Part shown: positions 51,569 through 60,683 of the stretch, in pieces
How positions within the stretch are numbered: position 1 is the first letter of the stretch
Layout of the letters: the number at the start of each line of letters is the position of its first letter
Assembly (NCBI GenBank): GCA_028275345.1
Contig: JAPWUV010000011.1
Span: 57,288 to 121,287, forward strand
Length of the DNA: 64,000 bases
From: a bacterium
Lineage (GTDB): Bacteria; Zhuqueibacterota; Zhuqueibacteria; Oleimicrobiales; Geothermoviventaceae
Direction of reading: 5' to 3'
The notes under the pieces: generated by a model
The model's database searches: none
Seen by the model: the letters and a program-made list of their open reading frames with translations, nothing else
Told to the model about the DNA's origin: nothing
Position numbers and translations under genes: made by a program

Positions 51569-52844
51569 CGGATGCACCGCCGATGTCCGCCGGAAGATCG
51601 ATCCCCCAGAGTCCCGATTCGCGGGGCCGCGAGATCCAAAAACGATCCCCTTCCACCAGCACTTCGGGCGGGCGCGGTCGCGCGTTGTAGTTGGAGGCGA
51701 GGACGTACCCGTAAGCGCCGACGCCGAGGACCCCAAGCAGATCCCCTCTCCGCAGCCGCGGGAGCTCTACCTCCCGCGCGAAGAAATCTCCGGACTCGCA
51801 CACGGGGCCCACGACGTCCACAGGCTCGGAGTCGCCGGAACGCGCATCCACCGGAAGCACGCGATGCCTCGCGCCGTAGAGGGCTGGCCGGAGGAAATCG
51901 TTCATCGCACCGTCTACTACCACAAAGCTGCGGCCTCCGACGGTCTTGGTGTACAGCACTCGGCAGATTAGCGCCCCCGCATTCGCCACGATGGCTCGCC
52001 CCGGCTCCAGGAGGATCTTCTCGGCAACATCCTGGAGGCGCGCCCGAACCCCTTGCGCCAGTTCCGCGGGGTCAAAGGCGAAGCAATCTCCCTCTTCCGC
52101 CAATGCCACCTCGTACTTGACGCCGATGCCCCCTCCGATGTCCACATGCTGGAGGCGACGCCCCCCAATCCTCCTCGCGACCCCAGCGACGATCTCCGCT
52201 GCGGTGAAATACGGCTCCGGCTCCTGAATCTGCGACCCCAAATGGCAGTGAAGACCCACAAGCTCCAGGGCCCTGGTCCGATCGATGAATCGGACCGCCT
52301 CCTCTATCTGATCGAGCCCAATGCCGAACTTATCAACCCTCCGCCCCGTGGTCAGATACGGGTGGCCGTGGATGTCCACGTCGGGGTTGAGACGCAAGCT
52401 CACCGGGGCACGGACGGCAGCGCGCTCGGCGATGGCAGCAATGGTCTTCAGCTCCTCCAGAGACTCCACATTCAGCGCGAGGATGCCAGCTTCGAGCGCC
52501 AGGCGGATCTCCCAGTTCCTCTTCCCCACACCCGCGAAGACAACACGCCCCGCCGGCACACCCGCCTTCAAGGCCAGTACGAGTTCCCCTCCGGAGACGA
52601 TGTCGGCGCCGCAGCCTTCCGCCGCCAGCCGACCGACCAGCTCCAGATTCGCATTGGCCTTCAGCGCGTAGCAAACAAGGGCATCCTTCGAGTCAAAGGC
52701 CTGCTGGAACTGACGGAAATTGGCCAACACGCCGTTCACACTGTAGACGTAGGCGGGGGTTCCTGCGCTGAGCGCAATGCGCCGCAGCGGGACATCCTCG
52801 CAGTACAGCTCCCCATTGCGATACTGGAACAAGCTGGCTGCCAA
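51561..52844 (-). CDS. lysA: diaminopimelate decarboxylase
   Basis: A 427-residue PLP enzyme that makes lysine from meso-diaminopimelate. The PLP Lys62 is in VCYALKANANLELV; HCHLGSQIQEPEPY, HVDIGGGIGVKY, EPGRAIVANAG and VVGPVCESGDFFA are the substrate and cofactor sites. The TTG at 52844 is the best start, with GGAGGAA six bases upstream, and it gives the usual N-terminal length. It lies 66 bases after the Ig-like lipoprotein and overlaps dapF. Confidence 0.96.
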   Translation of the reverse strand: MAASLFQYRNGELYCEDVPLRRIALSAGTPAYVYSVNGVLANFRQFQQAFDSKDALVCYALKANANLELVGRLAAEGCGADIVSGGELVLALKAGVPAGRVVFAGVGKRNWEIRLALEAGILALNVESLEELKTIAAIAERAAVRAPVSLRLNPDVDIHGHPYLTTGRRVDKFGIGLDQIEEAVRFIDRTRALELVGLHCHLGSQIQEPEPYFTAAEIVAGVARRIGGRRLQHVDIGGGIGVKYEVALAEEGDCFAFDPAELAQGVRARLQDVAEKILLEPGRAIVANAGALICRVLYTKTVGGRSFVVVDGAMNDFLRPALYGARHRVLPVDARSGDSEPVDVVGPVCESGDFFAREVELPRLRRGDLLGVLGVGAYGYVLASNYNARPRPPEVLVEGDRFWISRPRESGLWGIDLPADIGGASDE

Positions 52845-52910
52845 TTCTTCCTCCGTTTCACCGTTCAGCGCTTCGCACCGAAGCGATGGCCGTCGGTTCC
52901 GACCCTCTCC

Positions 52911-54560
52911 TCAAGGCAATCGAAAATCGTTCCCCTCGTTGATCCACCGGGCTCGGGCGCGCACCGTGTCCGCATACACGGCACATCTTTCCGCTGGCCG
53001 GAAGGGCCAAGGCCATCCGGGGCTCCAAGTGCCATCGCCGTCCTCGTCGCGGAACGCCAGAAGCACGTAGCGCCCGGGCAACAACCCTGTGAGACAATAC
53101 GGCCCCTCTCCGGGCAGGATGATCTCGGCCGCCGGGTTCGCCTCGCCCGGTCGTAGCGCAAGGATGTGCACGGGGCCTTCCGCCCCGGGCTTTGCGTCGA
53201 GGACGCTCCCGCAGATTTCCGTGAGCGTGTCGGGATTCAGGGTCCAGAAGCGGAGCGTCACGAGCGTGTCCGAGAAAGCATTCCCCGACACGTCGCGCAG
53301 TTGGGGCCCCTGCAGCCGAATCACGTACTCCGCGCTACCGGGAAGGGGCGCAAGTGGCGTGAGTCGGAGGTGAGCGGGAGTCAGCCACATGCGGACGCAG
53401 GGCACCGACCCCTGCTGGAGCCCGACCAGCTCCACCGCGCCGTCTGCCGCTGCCGTATCGATTGCCTCGGAAAACCACAGGTCGATCGGGGTGTCCGGCC
53501 GGACTCGGCGCGCACTGTCTTGGGGCGCAGCCTTGGCAAGGCGTGGGCGCGAGGTGTCGGGCATGGCCGAGACCGTCAGCGCGAGGGAGTCGGAAGCCGT
53601 CGTGTTCCCCCAACGATCCGCCAGACCCTCCACACGGAGCCGGAGCTCGCGAGGAAGATCCGCGAAGCTCGCCACCTGCAGCCGGTCGCCGAAGAGGTCA
53701 TCGCGATAAAACAGGATCGGCACGGCTGGGCGCAACCCGAACTTTAGCCGGGATCGCACGGAATCCATCCTCTCACTCGACCGGATCACCACATGCCTGC
53801 GGTCGGGCGACCGGGCGTCCAGCAATCGCGGTGCGAGCGTGTCCAGCGGCACCAGTTGGAAAAGAAGGCGTGGCAGGACGGAATCGGGCGTGACCACGAC
53901 CTCGCGGGAGCCAATCCCGATGGCCTCCTCGCCGCAGTCCCAAAGACGATTGGCGTTGCGATCCTCCCAGACGAAAACGCGATACACGGAGCATTTCAGG
54001 TAGTCGAGCCGGAAGAGTCCCCCCTCTCCGGTCTGGGTGAAATACATCGCCCTGTTCTTCCGCGGATCGGGCTGGGAGACCTCGGCCAAGTCGTAGGCGG
54101 CGGCCAGGACCCCCGGCGCGGGATTCCATTGCCGCAGCACCACTCCCTCGACGCCCCCGCGGTCGATCTGCTGCCCGGTGCTGAAAGCCAGGGCATAGGA
54201 TGAGCGCATCGGGTTATTCCTCAGGTCCCGGATCCCGGCGCCCAAGGTAAGCACGTAGGTGCGCTCGGGACGTAGTCCGCCTGGTACTCGGATGTGAAGC
54301 CGTCGCCCCTTCCAGCGCAACCGAAGCGGGCCCTCGGGTGCCGGAGAGAGAAAGACAGCGTCTTCCACGGACCCGCGGAGGACCTTCTCGCTGAACTCCA
54401 CGACGATTTCGGCGTCCAGCGGCACTTGCGTTGCCCCCGGCTCAGGCCAGGTTCGCAGCACCCGGGGTGGCTGGCGGTCCACCGGCCCGCCCGGAGGGAA
54501 GCCCTGCCTGGCGCAAGCGAAAAAGAGCAGAAGCAGTACGAGGCGGAGAGACAAGGCCAA
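52911..54560 (-). CDS. Ig-like (Big_5 type) domain lipoprotein
   Basis: A 549-residue surface-type lipoprotein. The start is probably the TTG at 54560, giving a short signal ALSLRLVLLLLFFAC followed by ARQGFPPGGPVDRQPPRVL, a pattern common in Bacteroidetes-type proteins with Big_5 domains. The first domain (about 25-130) has TQVPLDAEIVVEFSEKV and RTYVLTLGAGIRDLRNNPM; a related domain recurs near 340-440 (DTPIDLWFSEAIDT, AEYVIRLQGPQLRDVSGNAF). The end has a carboxypeptidase-regulatory-like ALRPG and DEDGDG segment. Function unknown. The open frame continues to 54803 under priA and is not used. Confidence 0.78.
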   Translation of the reverse strand: MALSLRLVLLLLFFACARQGFPPGGPVDRQPPRVLRTWPEPGATQVPLDAEIVVEFSEKVLRGSVEDAVFLSPAPEGPLRLRWKGRRLHIRVPGGLRPERTYVLTLGAGIRDLRNNPMRSSYALAFSTGQQIDRGGVEGVVLRQWNPAPGVLAAAYDLAEVSQPDPRKNRAMYFTQTGEGGLFRLDYLKCSVYRVFVWEDRNANRLWDCGEEAIGIGSREVVVTPDSVLPRLLFQLVPLDTLAPRLLDARSPDRRHVVIRSSERMDSVRSRLKFGLRPAVPILFYRDDLFGDRLQVASFADLPRELRLRVEGLADRWGNTTASDSLALTVSAMPDTSRPRLAKAAPQDSARRVRPDTPIDLWFSEAIDTAAADGAVELVGLQQGSVPCVRMWLTPAHLRLTPLAPLPGSAEYVIRLQGPQLRDVSGNAFSDTLVTLRFWTLNPDTLTEICGSVLDAKPGAEGPVHILALRPGEANPAAEIILPGEGPYCLTGLLPGRYVLLAFRDEDGDGTWSPGWPWPFRPAERCAVYADTVRARARWINEGNDFRLP

Positions 54561-54649
54561 GTCCGAGCCTCGTCCCTCCCAGTCACTGCCGATGGTCTTG
54601 CGAGCCCACACCTGTTCCGCTCCAGAGTGGGAAGTGCCAAGGATCACAC

Positions 54650-57190
54650 TCACATCAAGGACACCGGGTCGACGTCGATGGCGACGGAGACATGGCGACG
54701 CCGCGCCTCCTCGACCAGCTCCTCGTACACGGTCTTGACGGCGGTGCGCATTTCGGCCGCCGTGGGATCTACCCTCCGCAACTGCCGCGTCAGGAGCTGC
54801 CAACGATACATGCCGCGCAATCGGCCAAGAGGCGCGGGGCTCGGGCCCACCACCGTGAAGTTGTGGGCCAATTTCCGGAGCCGACCGGCGAAATCCCGCG
54901 CCACTCGGCTCGTCTCTTCGGCACTGCGCCCACGGAAGTGAACCGCGATCAGCCTCCCGAAGGGCGGATACCCGAGCGAGTAACGCTCTCGGATCTCCCG
55001 CTCGTAGAACGCCCGGTAGTCATGTTGGCTTGCGCAGATCAGCGCGAAGTGCCAAGGGGAGAAAGTTTGGATCACCACTTCGCCTTGCTTGCCTTTCCGC
55101 CCAGCCCGGCCGGCCACTTGGGTCAGGAGCTGGAAGGTGCGTTCGGGCGCCCGGAAGTCCGGGAAGAAGAGACCGAAGTCCGCCGTAACTACGCCCACGA
55201 GGGTTACATTCGGGAAGTCTAGCCCCTTGGCCACCATCTGCGTGCCGAGCAGGATATCGTACTCCCCTCTACCGAAGGCGCTGAGGATCCGGTCGTGCGA
55301 CCATTTGCGCACTGTGGTGTCCAGATCCATCCGCACCACCCGTGCGTGCGGGAAAAGGGAGCGAATTTCCTGTTCCACCCTCTGCGTCCCTCTCCCCCTG
55401 TACACGAGGTTCACGCCGCCGCACTTGGGACACACCTCGGGTGCTGTCTTCGAGTAATTGCAGTAGTGGCAGCGCAAGCGGTGTCCGGCAAGATGATAGG
55501 TGAGGGAAATGTGGCAATTGCGGCAGGTTTCCACGAACCCGCATTCCTTGCACACGAGCAAAGGCGCATACCCCCGTCGATTCTGCAGAAGGATGACCTG
55601 CTCTCCGGCTTGGAGTTTCTCCTCGATTTTCTCTTTGAGCAGCCGGGAAAAGACGGGCATCTTCCCGTCGGGCCTGGGCTCTCGGGTCATGTTGACCAGT
55701 TCCACCTTGGGCATCGGGATCTCGTCGATCCTGCGCGTGAGTTCCAGCAAGGTGTACTTGCCGATCCTGGCATTGTAGTAGCTCTCCACCGATGGCGTCG
55801 CCGAACCCATCACGATCACCGCTTGGTTCATGTACGCCCGCATGATGGCTACGTCTCTCGCGTGGAACCTCGGGGCTGTGTCCATCTGCTTGTAGCTCAT
55901 CTCGGGCTCTTCGTCCACTACGATGATCCCCAGGTTTTCCAGCGGGGCAAAGAGGGCGGAGCGGGGGCCGAGCGCGATGGACTTTTGCCCGCGCCGGAGG
56001 AGCTGCCAGGCATCGAAGCGCTCGCCCTCGGAAAGACGGCTATGGAGCACCGCCACCTCGTCCCCGAAATGAGAGCGAAAGCGACGCACCATCTGCGGCG
56101 TGAGGGCGATCTCGGGCACCAGCACGATGGCAGACTTGCCGAGTTCGCGAGCTTTTTTCAGGGCCTCAATGTACACCTGCGTCTTCCCACTGCCCGTGAC
56201 CCCGTGGAGCAGAAACGCCGCGTAGCTGCCGCTTTCGATGGCCCCTCGGATCTGGTCCACAGCACGCTGTTGCTCATCCGTGAGGGTCAGCTCCTCCGGA
56301 GGTTCGATCTCCTCAGCGGCATAGGGATCTCTGTACACCGTGCGCCGCCGGAGCCGAATCCATCCCTTCTCCCTCATTCGGGCGAGGGTCTGGAGGCCAG
56401 TCTTGGCGTACGAAAGAAGGGTGCGTACCGGGACCTGATCTTCTTGCTCGGCCAGGATCGACAAGATCTCCGCCTGTTTGGGAGCCCGCTTCTCGAGGGT
56501 GCGGATGATTTCCTGGCATTTCCCATTTGCCCGGAGAAGGGGGTCCAATTCCACCAGACGCTCGGTGCGCGGGGAAGCCTTCCCCGGGCTGAATTCCATC
56601 GCAAGCCGCAAAAATCCTTTCTCCGCCAGACGTGCCAGCGCTGCGTACACGCTCTTGCCCGGGAGCTTCCGGGCGAGGACGGAAGCGGAGCGCACATGGT
56701 CGGTCACGATCCTTTCCAGCAACTCAGCCTGAAGCGGGGCCGTCTTCCGCAGCTCCTCCCATTCCGGTTCCGCCGGCTCCCTGACGAGCTCGCAAACGGT
56801 GCGCGTGCGGTGCATCATCCCCGCTGGCAGGACGGTGGCAATGGCTTCGCCCAAGGTGCAGAAGTAATAGTCTCGCATCCACAAGCACAGCTCGATCAGG
56901 TCGGGTGTCAGACTGGGAACCAGGTCCAGCACGTCGGCCACAGCCTTGATCCGCTCTTGGGGGAGATCCGTCCGATCGGTCACGCGCATGACAATCCCCG
57001 TGATCCGACGCGAACCGAAGGGCACCCATACCCTCTGCCCCAGCCGGATGCGATCGGAAAGCTCGGCGGGCACGGAGTAGGTGAAAAGCTGGTCCGTATG
57101 CGCGGGGACCGCCACTTCCACGTACCGCACATCTCCCTGCGTCTCCGCCACGGCCACGCCTGCCTCCGCCGGATTCTCCTCTCCTATCAT
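54650..57190 (-). CDS. priA: primosomal protein N' (replication restart helicase)
   Basis: An 846-residue superfamily 2 helicase that reloads the replisome at stalled forks. A 3'-end-binding domain (VRYVEVAVPAHTDQLFTYSVP) and winged helix precede the motor. Walker A is GVTGSGKT (330-337). The zinc-binding insert has CKECGFVETCRNC and CHYCNYSKTAPEVCPKCG. Motifs V and VI are in GTQMVAKGLDFPNVTLVGVV and LLTQVAGRAGRKGKQG. Motif II reads DEEP (426-429) instead of the usual DEEH. The ATG at 57190 gives the usual start; the open frame to 57301 has no homology. Complete and otherwise ordinary. Confidence 0.96.
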   Translation of the reverse strand: MIGEENPAEAGVAVAETQGDVRYVEVAVPAHTDQLFTYSVPAELSDRIRLGQRVWVPFGSRRITGIVMRVTDRTDLPQERIKAVADVLDLVPSLTPDLIELCLWMRDYYFCTLGEAIATVLPAGMMHRTRTVCELVREPAEPEWEELRKTAPLQAELLERIVTDHVRSASVLARKLPGKSVYAALARLAEKGFLRLAMEFSPGKASPRTERLVELDPLLRANGKCQEIIRTLEKRAPKQAEILSILAEQEDQVPVRTLLSYAKTGLQTLARMREKGWIRLRRRTVYRDPYAAEEIEPPEELTLTDEQQRAVDQIRGAIESGSYAAFLLHGVTGSGKTQVYIEALKKARELGKSAIVLVPEIALTPQMVRRFRSHFGDEVAVLHSRLSEGERFDAWQLLRRGQKSIALGPRSALFAPLENLGIIVVDEEPEMSYKQMDTAPRFHARDVAIMRAYMNQAVIVMGSATPSVESYYNARIGKYTLLELTRRIDEIPMPKVELVNMTREPRPDGKMPVFSRLLKEKIEEKLQAGEQVILLQNRRGYAPLLVCKECGFVETCRNCHISLTYHLAGHRLRCHYCNYSKTAPEVCPKCGGVNLVYRGRGTQRVEQEIRSLFPHARVVRMDLDTTVRKWSHDRILSAFGRGEYDILLGTQMVAKGLDFPNVTLVGVVTADFGLFFPDFRAPERTFQLLTQVAGRAGRKGKQGEVVIQTFSPWHFALICASQHDYRAFYEREIRERYSLGYPPFGRLIAVHFRGRSAEETSRVARDFAGRLRKLAHNFTVVGPSPAPLGRLRGMYRWQLLTRQLRRVDPTAAEMRTAVKTVYEELVEEARRRHVSVAIDVDPVSLM

Positions 57191-57586
57191 TCCAAAGTAC
57201 GAAACCGACCCCCGAATTGCAAACCCCGGGGACACCCGACGCCAAGCCGTGCGCGGAGCTCCCGGCGCCCCCGGAACCGCTTTCTCCGCCCTCACGAGCA
57301 ACAGGTGTCAACCCTAAGGGTCAGGACACGGAAACTCAGCCGGCGTACCGCTCAGAGGACGACACCGACCCCTCTCCGCGTCCTGCGGCGCAGTCGTTAG
57401 CTGCGGCCTCGGGCGTCTGAGCTAACCGCACCCGGAAACCCGAGCTGGACTTGAAGCTTGTTCGGTTCGAGTCGGCGGTTACCCGTTCTCTCCCCACGGC
57501 TCGCCTCGATGGACAAGCCATTGCGAAAGTAACGCCACCCCCGTAAATTCCCCTCGGCGCAAACGCACGAGGGAGCGGAGAATTTG
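57191..57586. other. intergenic region between divergent priA and N-acetyltransferase genes
   Basis: No gene is supported here. There is a 7-bp inverted repeat GTTAGCT/AGCTAAC (near 57396 and 57419) and several GC-rich chance ORFs on both strands. Both flanking genes must have promoters in this region, but I see no pair of boxes at a good spacing. A GGTTCGAGTC at 57464-57473 resembles a tRNA T-loop but no cloverleaf can be built around it. Confidence 0.4.
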
Positions 57587-58438
57587 ATGATCCTGAGACC
57601 ATCCGATCACTACGACGCAGCAACGGAGTTTCTGAAGTTCGCCCGCATGCGCGAAGGCCGTCCCGAAGAGCGGATGCTCGAGGAAATCCTCCGCCGTTTT
57701 TCCCGCTTCCCTTACGAGAACATCAGCAAGATCCTGAAGCTGAATCGGAAATTCCTGGACCCCGACCGAATCCGGACGCCCTGCGAGGTGGTGGAGGACC
57801 ACCTTCGCTTCCGCCTTGGGGGTACCTGCTTCTCCCTCACGTTCACCCTGCAGACCATCTTGGAGCGCGTGGGATTTACCTGCTATCCGGTGATGGCGCA
57901 TATGCGGAGTGGCGACAACACCCATTGTGCGCTGGTTCTGTGGATGGCAGGGCGAAAGTACCTGGTCGATCCGGGATATCTCCTGCACCGTCCGCTTGCT
58001 CTGGACAAGGACCAGCGCCGTATCTATCACACCACCTTTTCGGGGGTCGAGGTACGCTTCGACGCGAGGGATGAACATTACCACCTTTACACCTTCAACC
58101 GCGTCGAAAGCAAGTGGCGCTACCGCTTTCAGGACCGGCCAGTCCCGCCGGAGGAGTTCCTTCGCCACTGGTTGGACAGCTTCTACCGGCCGACCATGCA
58201 TGGCTTGTGTCTGAGTATAACCACCGAAGAAGGCCTCCTGTATCTGCACAACGACTATTTCCGGCGCACGACCTTCGACGGCAAGCAGACCCTCCGCGTT
58301 AAGAGCGATTTGCCCCGTTTCGTCGAGATGCGTTTCGGGATCCCCGCGGAGCTGGTGGAGGAAGCCGCGCGCGCCTTACAGGAGAACTTGAGGCTGGAGC
58401 GCGAGTACGGCCTCTTCCGTGTTCCGGAGAACGGATGA
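57587..58438 (+). CDS. arylamine N-acetyltransferase-like protein
   Basis: A 283-residue protein with the Cys-His-Asp triad of the NAT family: Cys81 in RLGGTCFSLTF, His113 in GDNTHCALVLW and Asp128 in KYLVDPGYL, each at the spacing expected. FPYENISKILKLN matches the NAT N-terminal helical region. NATs transfer acyl groups from acyl-CoA to amines; bacterial ones may work in secondary metabolism. Identity to the typical RGGYCFE motif is low, so it is a divergent member. The ATG at 57587 has a GGAG eight bases upstream. It overlaps DUF4416 as ATGA. Confidence 0.8.
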   Translation: MILRPSDHYDAATEFLKFARMREGRPEERMLEEILRRFSRFPYENISKILKLNRKFLDPDRIRTPCEVVEDHLRFRLGGTCFSLTFTLQTILERVGFTCYPVMAHMRSGDNTHCALVLWMAGRKYLVDPGYLLHRPLALDKDQRRIYHTTFSGVEVRFDARDEHYHLYTFNRVESKWRYRFQDRPVPPEEFLRHWLDSFYRPTMHGLCLSITTEEGLLYLHNDYFRRTTFDGKQTLRVKSDLPRFVEMRFGIPAELVEEAARALQENLRLEREYGLFRVPENG

Positions 58439-58983
58439 AGCCCCAGCCGCCCAAACCCGTGAAGTTGTTCATCGGCGTCCTGTTCTCTGACGAGGCGAAG
58501 CTCGAACAGGCGCGTAAGCTCTGCGAGCAGGAGTTCGGCCCGCTGGACTGGACCAGCCCGGATTTCCCCTTCGACGTGACCGATTATTACTGCGCCGAGA
58601 TGGGGACGGGCATTGTCAGGCGCTTCTGGTCCTTCGCGACCCTCATCCAACCTGATGAACTCCCGGCTGTGAAGCTGACCACGAATCGCATCGAGGACGA
58701 GCTTGCTGTCGACGGCCGCCGCAAGGTCAATCTTGACCCCGGCTACCTGGACTACGACAAGGTGGTCCTCGCGTCGGCCAAATACTGCGGGCAGAAGATC
58801 TATCTCCGCGACGGCATCTACGCCGACCTCACCCTCCACTACGAGAAGGGGCACTACTACCCCTACCCCTGGAGCTTCCCGGACTTCAAGAGCGGCCGAT
58901 ACGAGCGGGCGTTCCTTCGCATTCGGGAGCTGTACAAGGTCGCCATGGCGAGACGGAGGCAGGAAAAACGGCCCCCAGGCTGA
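58435..58983 (+). CDS. DUF4416 family protein
   Basis: A 182-residue cytoplasmic protein matching DUF4416: VKLFIGVLFSDEAKLEQARKL at the start, DFPFDVTDYYCAEMGTGIVRRFWSF, IEDELAVDGRRKVNLDPGYLDYDKVVLAS, and the aromatic HYEKGHYYPYPWSFPDFKSG. The conserved acidic and aromatic residues suggest an enzyme, but none has been characterised to my knowledge. It overlaps the NAT-like gene by four bases (ATGA), which is the only functional clue. Confidence 0.88.
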   Translation: MKPQPPKPVKLFIGVLFSDEAKLEQARKLCEQEFGPLDWTSPDFPFDVTDYYCAEMGTGIVRRFWSFATLIQPDELPAVKLTTNRIEDELAVDGRRKVNLDPGYLDYDKVVLASAKYCGQKIYLRDGIYADLTLHYEKGHYYPYPWSFPDFKSGRYERAFLRIRELYKVAMARRRQEKRPPG

Positions 58984-59135
58984 GCTGCATCCTGGACCCT
59001 CGCCTTCCGAACCCGGAAATGCAACCGACGTCCGCGGTGGAGCGTCTCACTGCCGTGGCAGGGAATGATGGCCCAGCGCCAGGCGGCGGGAAAAGATGCC
59101 TTCCATTTCGCCTGAGCCTTGATGGGTGCGTACAG

Positions 59136-59771
59136 GTGCAACTCCTCGGCGATGAGCAAGAGATCATCGAGCGGTCCAGGCAGGGCGACCTGGCCGCTTT
59201 CTACCAGCTCTACCAGGCCTATCGGAAGCCGTTATTCGTTTTCATCCTTCGGATGACGGGGAACCAGCAGGACGCTGAGGATGTGTTGCAGGAGGTCTTC
59301 GTCAAGGCGTACCGGCAGCTCAAATCTTTCGAGAAGCGAAGTGCTTTCTCCACGTGGCTGTTCAGCATTGCCAAGAACGAGACCGTCTCCTTCTTGCGAA
59401 GGCATGCGCGCCGAAACGGTAACTGCGTTGCGCTGGACGGGAATTCAGGCTGGGAAAAGGACACCCGAGTCCCTCTGGCTTCCGACCCGGAAGCAGACGT
59501 CCTGCACAGAGAAACCGAGCGCGTCCTCCAGCAGGCATTGAGCGCACTGCCGGAGATCTATCGGACGGCTTTCGTCCTGGGCGTGATCGAGGAACTCCCC
59601 TACGAAGAGATCAGCGAGATCCTCGGGTGTTCCGTTTCCAATGTCAAGTCGCGAGTGTTCCGGGCCAGGGCGAAACTGGCTCGATGGCTGGCAAAGCACT
59701 ATCCAGAGTTCGGCCGTCGCCATCCTCCGGGGGTGGCACCCTCCGCTGAACGGGAAAGGGAACAGGCGTAG
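59136..59771 (+). CDS. ECF-type RNA polymerase sigma factor
   Basis: A 211-residue sigma-70-family regulator of the ECF (RpoE-like) group. Region 2 is clear: IIERSRQGDLAAFYQLYQAYRKPLFVFILRM, DAEDVLQEVFVKAYRQLKSFEKRSAFSTWLF; region 4 has LSALPEIYRTAFVLGVIEELPYEEISEILGCSVSNVKSRVFRARAKL. The start is uncertain: GTG at 59136 or 59130 gives a normal length, while an ATG at 59019 would add about 40 residues of no similarity. The anti-sigma gene follows 16 bases later, so it is probably held inactive until an envelope signal. Confidence 0.92.
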   Translation: MQLLGDEQEIIERSRQGDLAAFYQLYQAYRKPLFVFILRMTGNQQDAEDVLQEVFVKAYRQLKSFEKRSAFSTWLFSIAKNETVSFLRRHARRNGNCVALDGNSGWEKDTRVPLASDPEADVLHRETERVLQQALSALPEIYRTAFVLGVIEELPYEEISEILGCSVSNVKSRVFRARAKLARWLAKHYPEFGRRHPPGVAPSAEREREQA

Positions 59772-59787
59772 CACGGGGTGCAGTGAG

Positions 59788-60672
59788 ATGGTTCGGAGAT
59801 TCGAGCGGAGAGCCCGCATGCTCGGAGAGCCGGCTGAGGAGACTCTTCATTCCGAGGAGTTCGAGGAGCTCCTGGGGCGCTACCTGGCAGGGGTGGCGTG
59901 CGATCCGGAGCGAGAGCTCATCGAGGAGCATCTGGCCAAGTGCCGACATTGCCGCGAGGTCGTGAGGCTTGGCCAGGCAATCGAGGCGGAATGGAAGGGA
60001 TTGGCCTCGTCCTCGCCTTCGGACGCCCTGTGGGCGGTGGTCGTGTCGAGGATCCGCTCGAAGCCGGAGCCGCTCGGGCGGCGCTTTGCCGAAACGGCCC
60101 GCACCTGGGCAGCCAACTGGTGGGAAAGGGTCTGGCCGGTGGGAGTTGGACTTGCCGTGGCCGCGGCCGCCTTCGTCATCATCCTGAAGGCAAGCGACTG
60201 GTGGAAGGGAGGAGGCACCCGTTGGGTGGGACGGGGCGAATCGCGGGCGAGCCGGATTTCGGTGGAGCGAACTCAGCAAGCAAGGCCCCCTCGCTACGAC
60301 CTCTCCGAACTTCTGGGCGCGGCGCACGCTGTGCTCACACAAGCGGCCGCATCCGCTGATGCCGGTCTGGAGCCGAATCTGCCCCTGAAGTCGCGCTTCG
60401 TGGCGGCAGAGCTCGGCGGCGAATGGTCCGGTACCGCATCGCACGCGCCCTTGTCCCCGCTTCTCACGGACGTGGAGCTGGCGCTCCTCGAGCTGTCCGC
60501 GGCGGCCGGGGACCCCGACCCCAAGGAGAGGCTCGGAAGTGTCCGCCGTTTCGTGGAAGAGGAAGACCTCCTGGTGCGCGTGGCTGTGGCCCGCGCGCGC
60601 CTTCAGGCCTTTGCTCAGCGCGACGAACTGCCCCATGAGATCGTAGAGGCTTATCTCAGGGAGCCGGACTGA
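59788..60672 (+). CDS. zinc-finger anti-sigma factor with one membrane helix
   Basis: A 294-residue protein with an N-terminal cytoplasmic anti-sigma domain carrying the HxxxCxxC zinc motif (EEHLAKCRHCREV, near residue 50), one membrane helix at roughly 115-140 (VGVGLAVAAAAFVIILKA), and an extracytoplasmic part of about 150 residues with no recognised domain. It should bind and silence the ECF sigma factor encoded just upstream and release it on an envelope signal. The ATG at 59788 is preceded by AGTGAG. The HEAT-repeat protein gene follows after 11 bases, so the three form a unit. Confidence 0.85.
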   Translation: MVRRFERRARMLGEPAEETLHSEEFEELLGRYLAGVACDPERELIEEHLAKCRHCREVVRLGQAIEAEWKGLASSSPSDALWAVVVSRIRSKPEPLGRRFAETARTWAANWWERVWPVGVGLAVAAAAFVIILKASDWWKGGGTRWVGRGESRASRISVERTQQARPPRYDLSELLGAAHAVLTQAAASADAGLEPNLPLKSRFVAAELGGEWSGTASHAPLSPLLTDVELALLELSAAAGDPDPKERLGSVRRFVEEEDLLVRVAVARARLQAFAQRDELPHEIVEAYLREPD

Positions 60673-60683
60673 GGGAAGGCACG

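Noticed and set aside
55295..57400. 701-codon open frame on the plus strand
   Set aside because: Antisense to priA and without any recognisable motif; an effect of codon bias.
57464..57473. GGTTCGAGTC, resembling a tRNA T-loop
   Set aside because: The flanking bases do not form a T-stem, and no acceptor or anticodon arm can be built around it.
57336..57623. 95-codon minus-strand ORF upstream of priA
   Set aside because: It overlaps the start of the acetyltransferase gene on the other strand and has no protein-like features.
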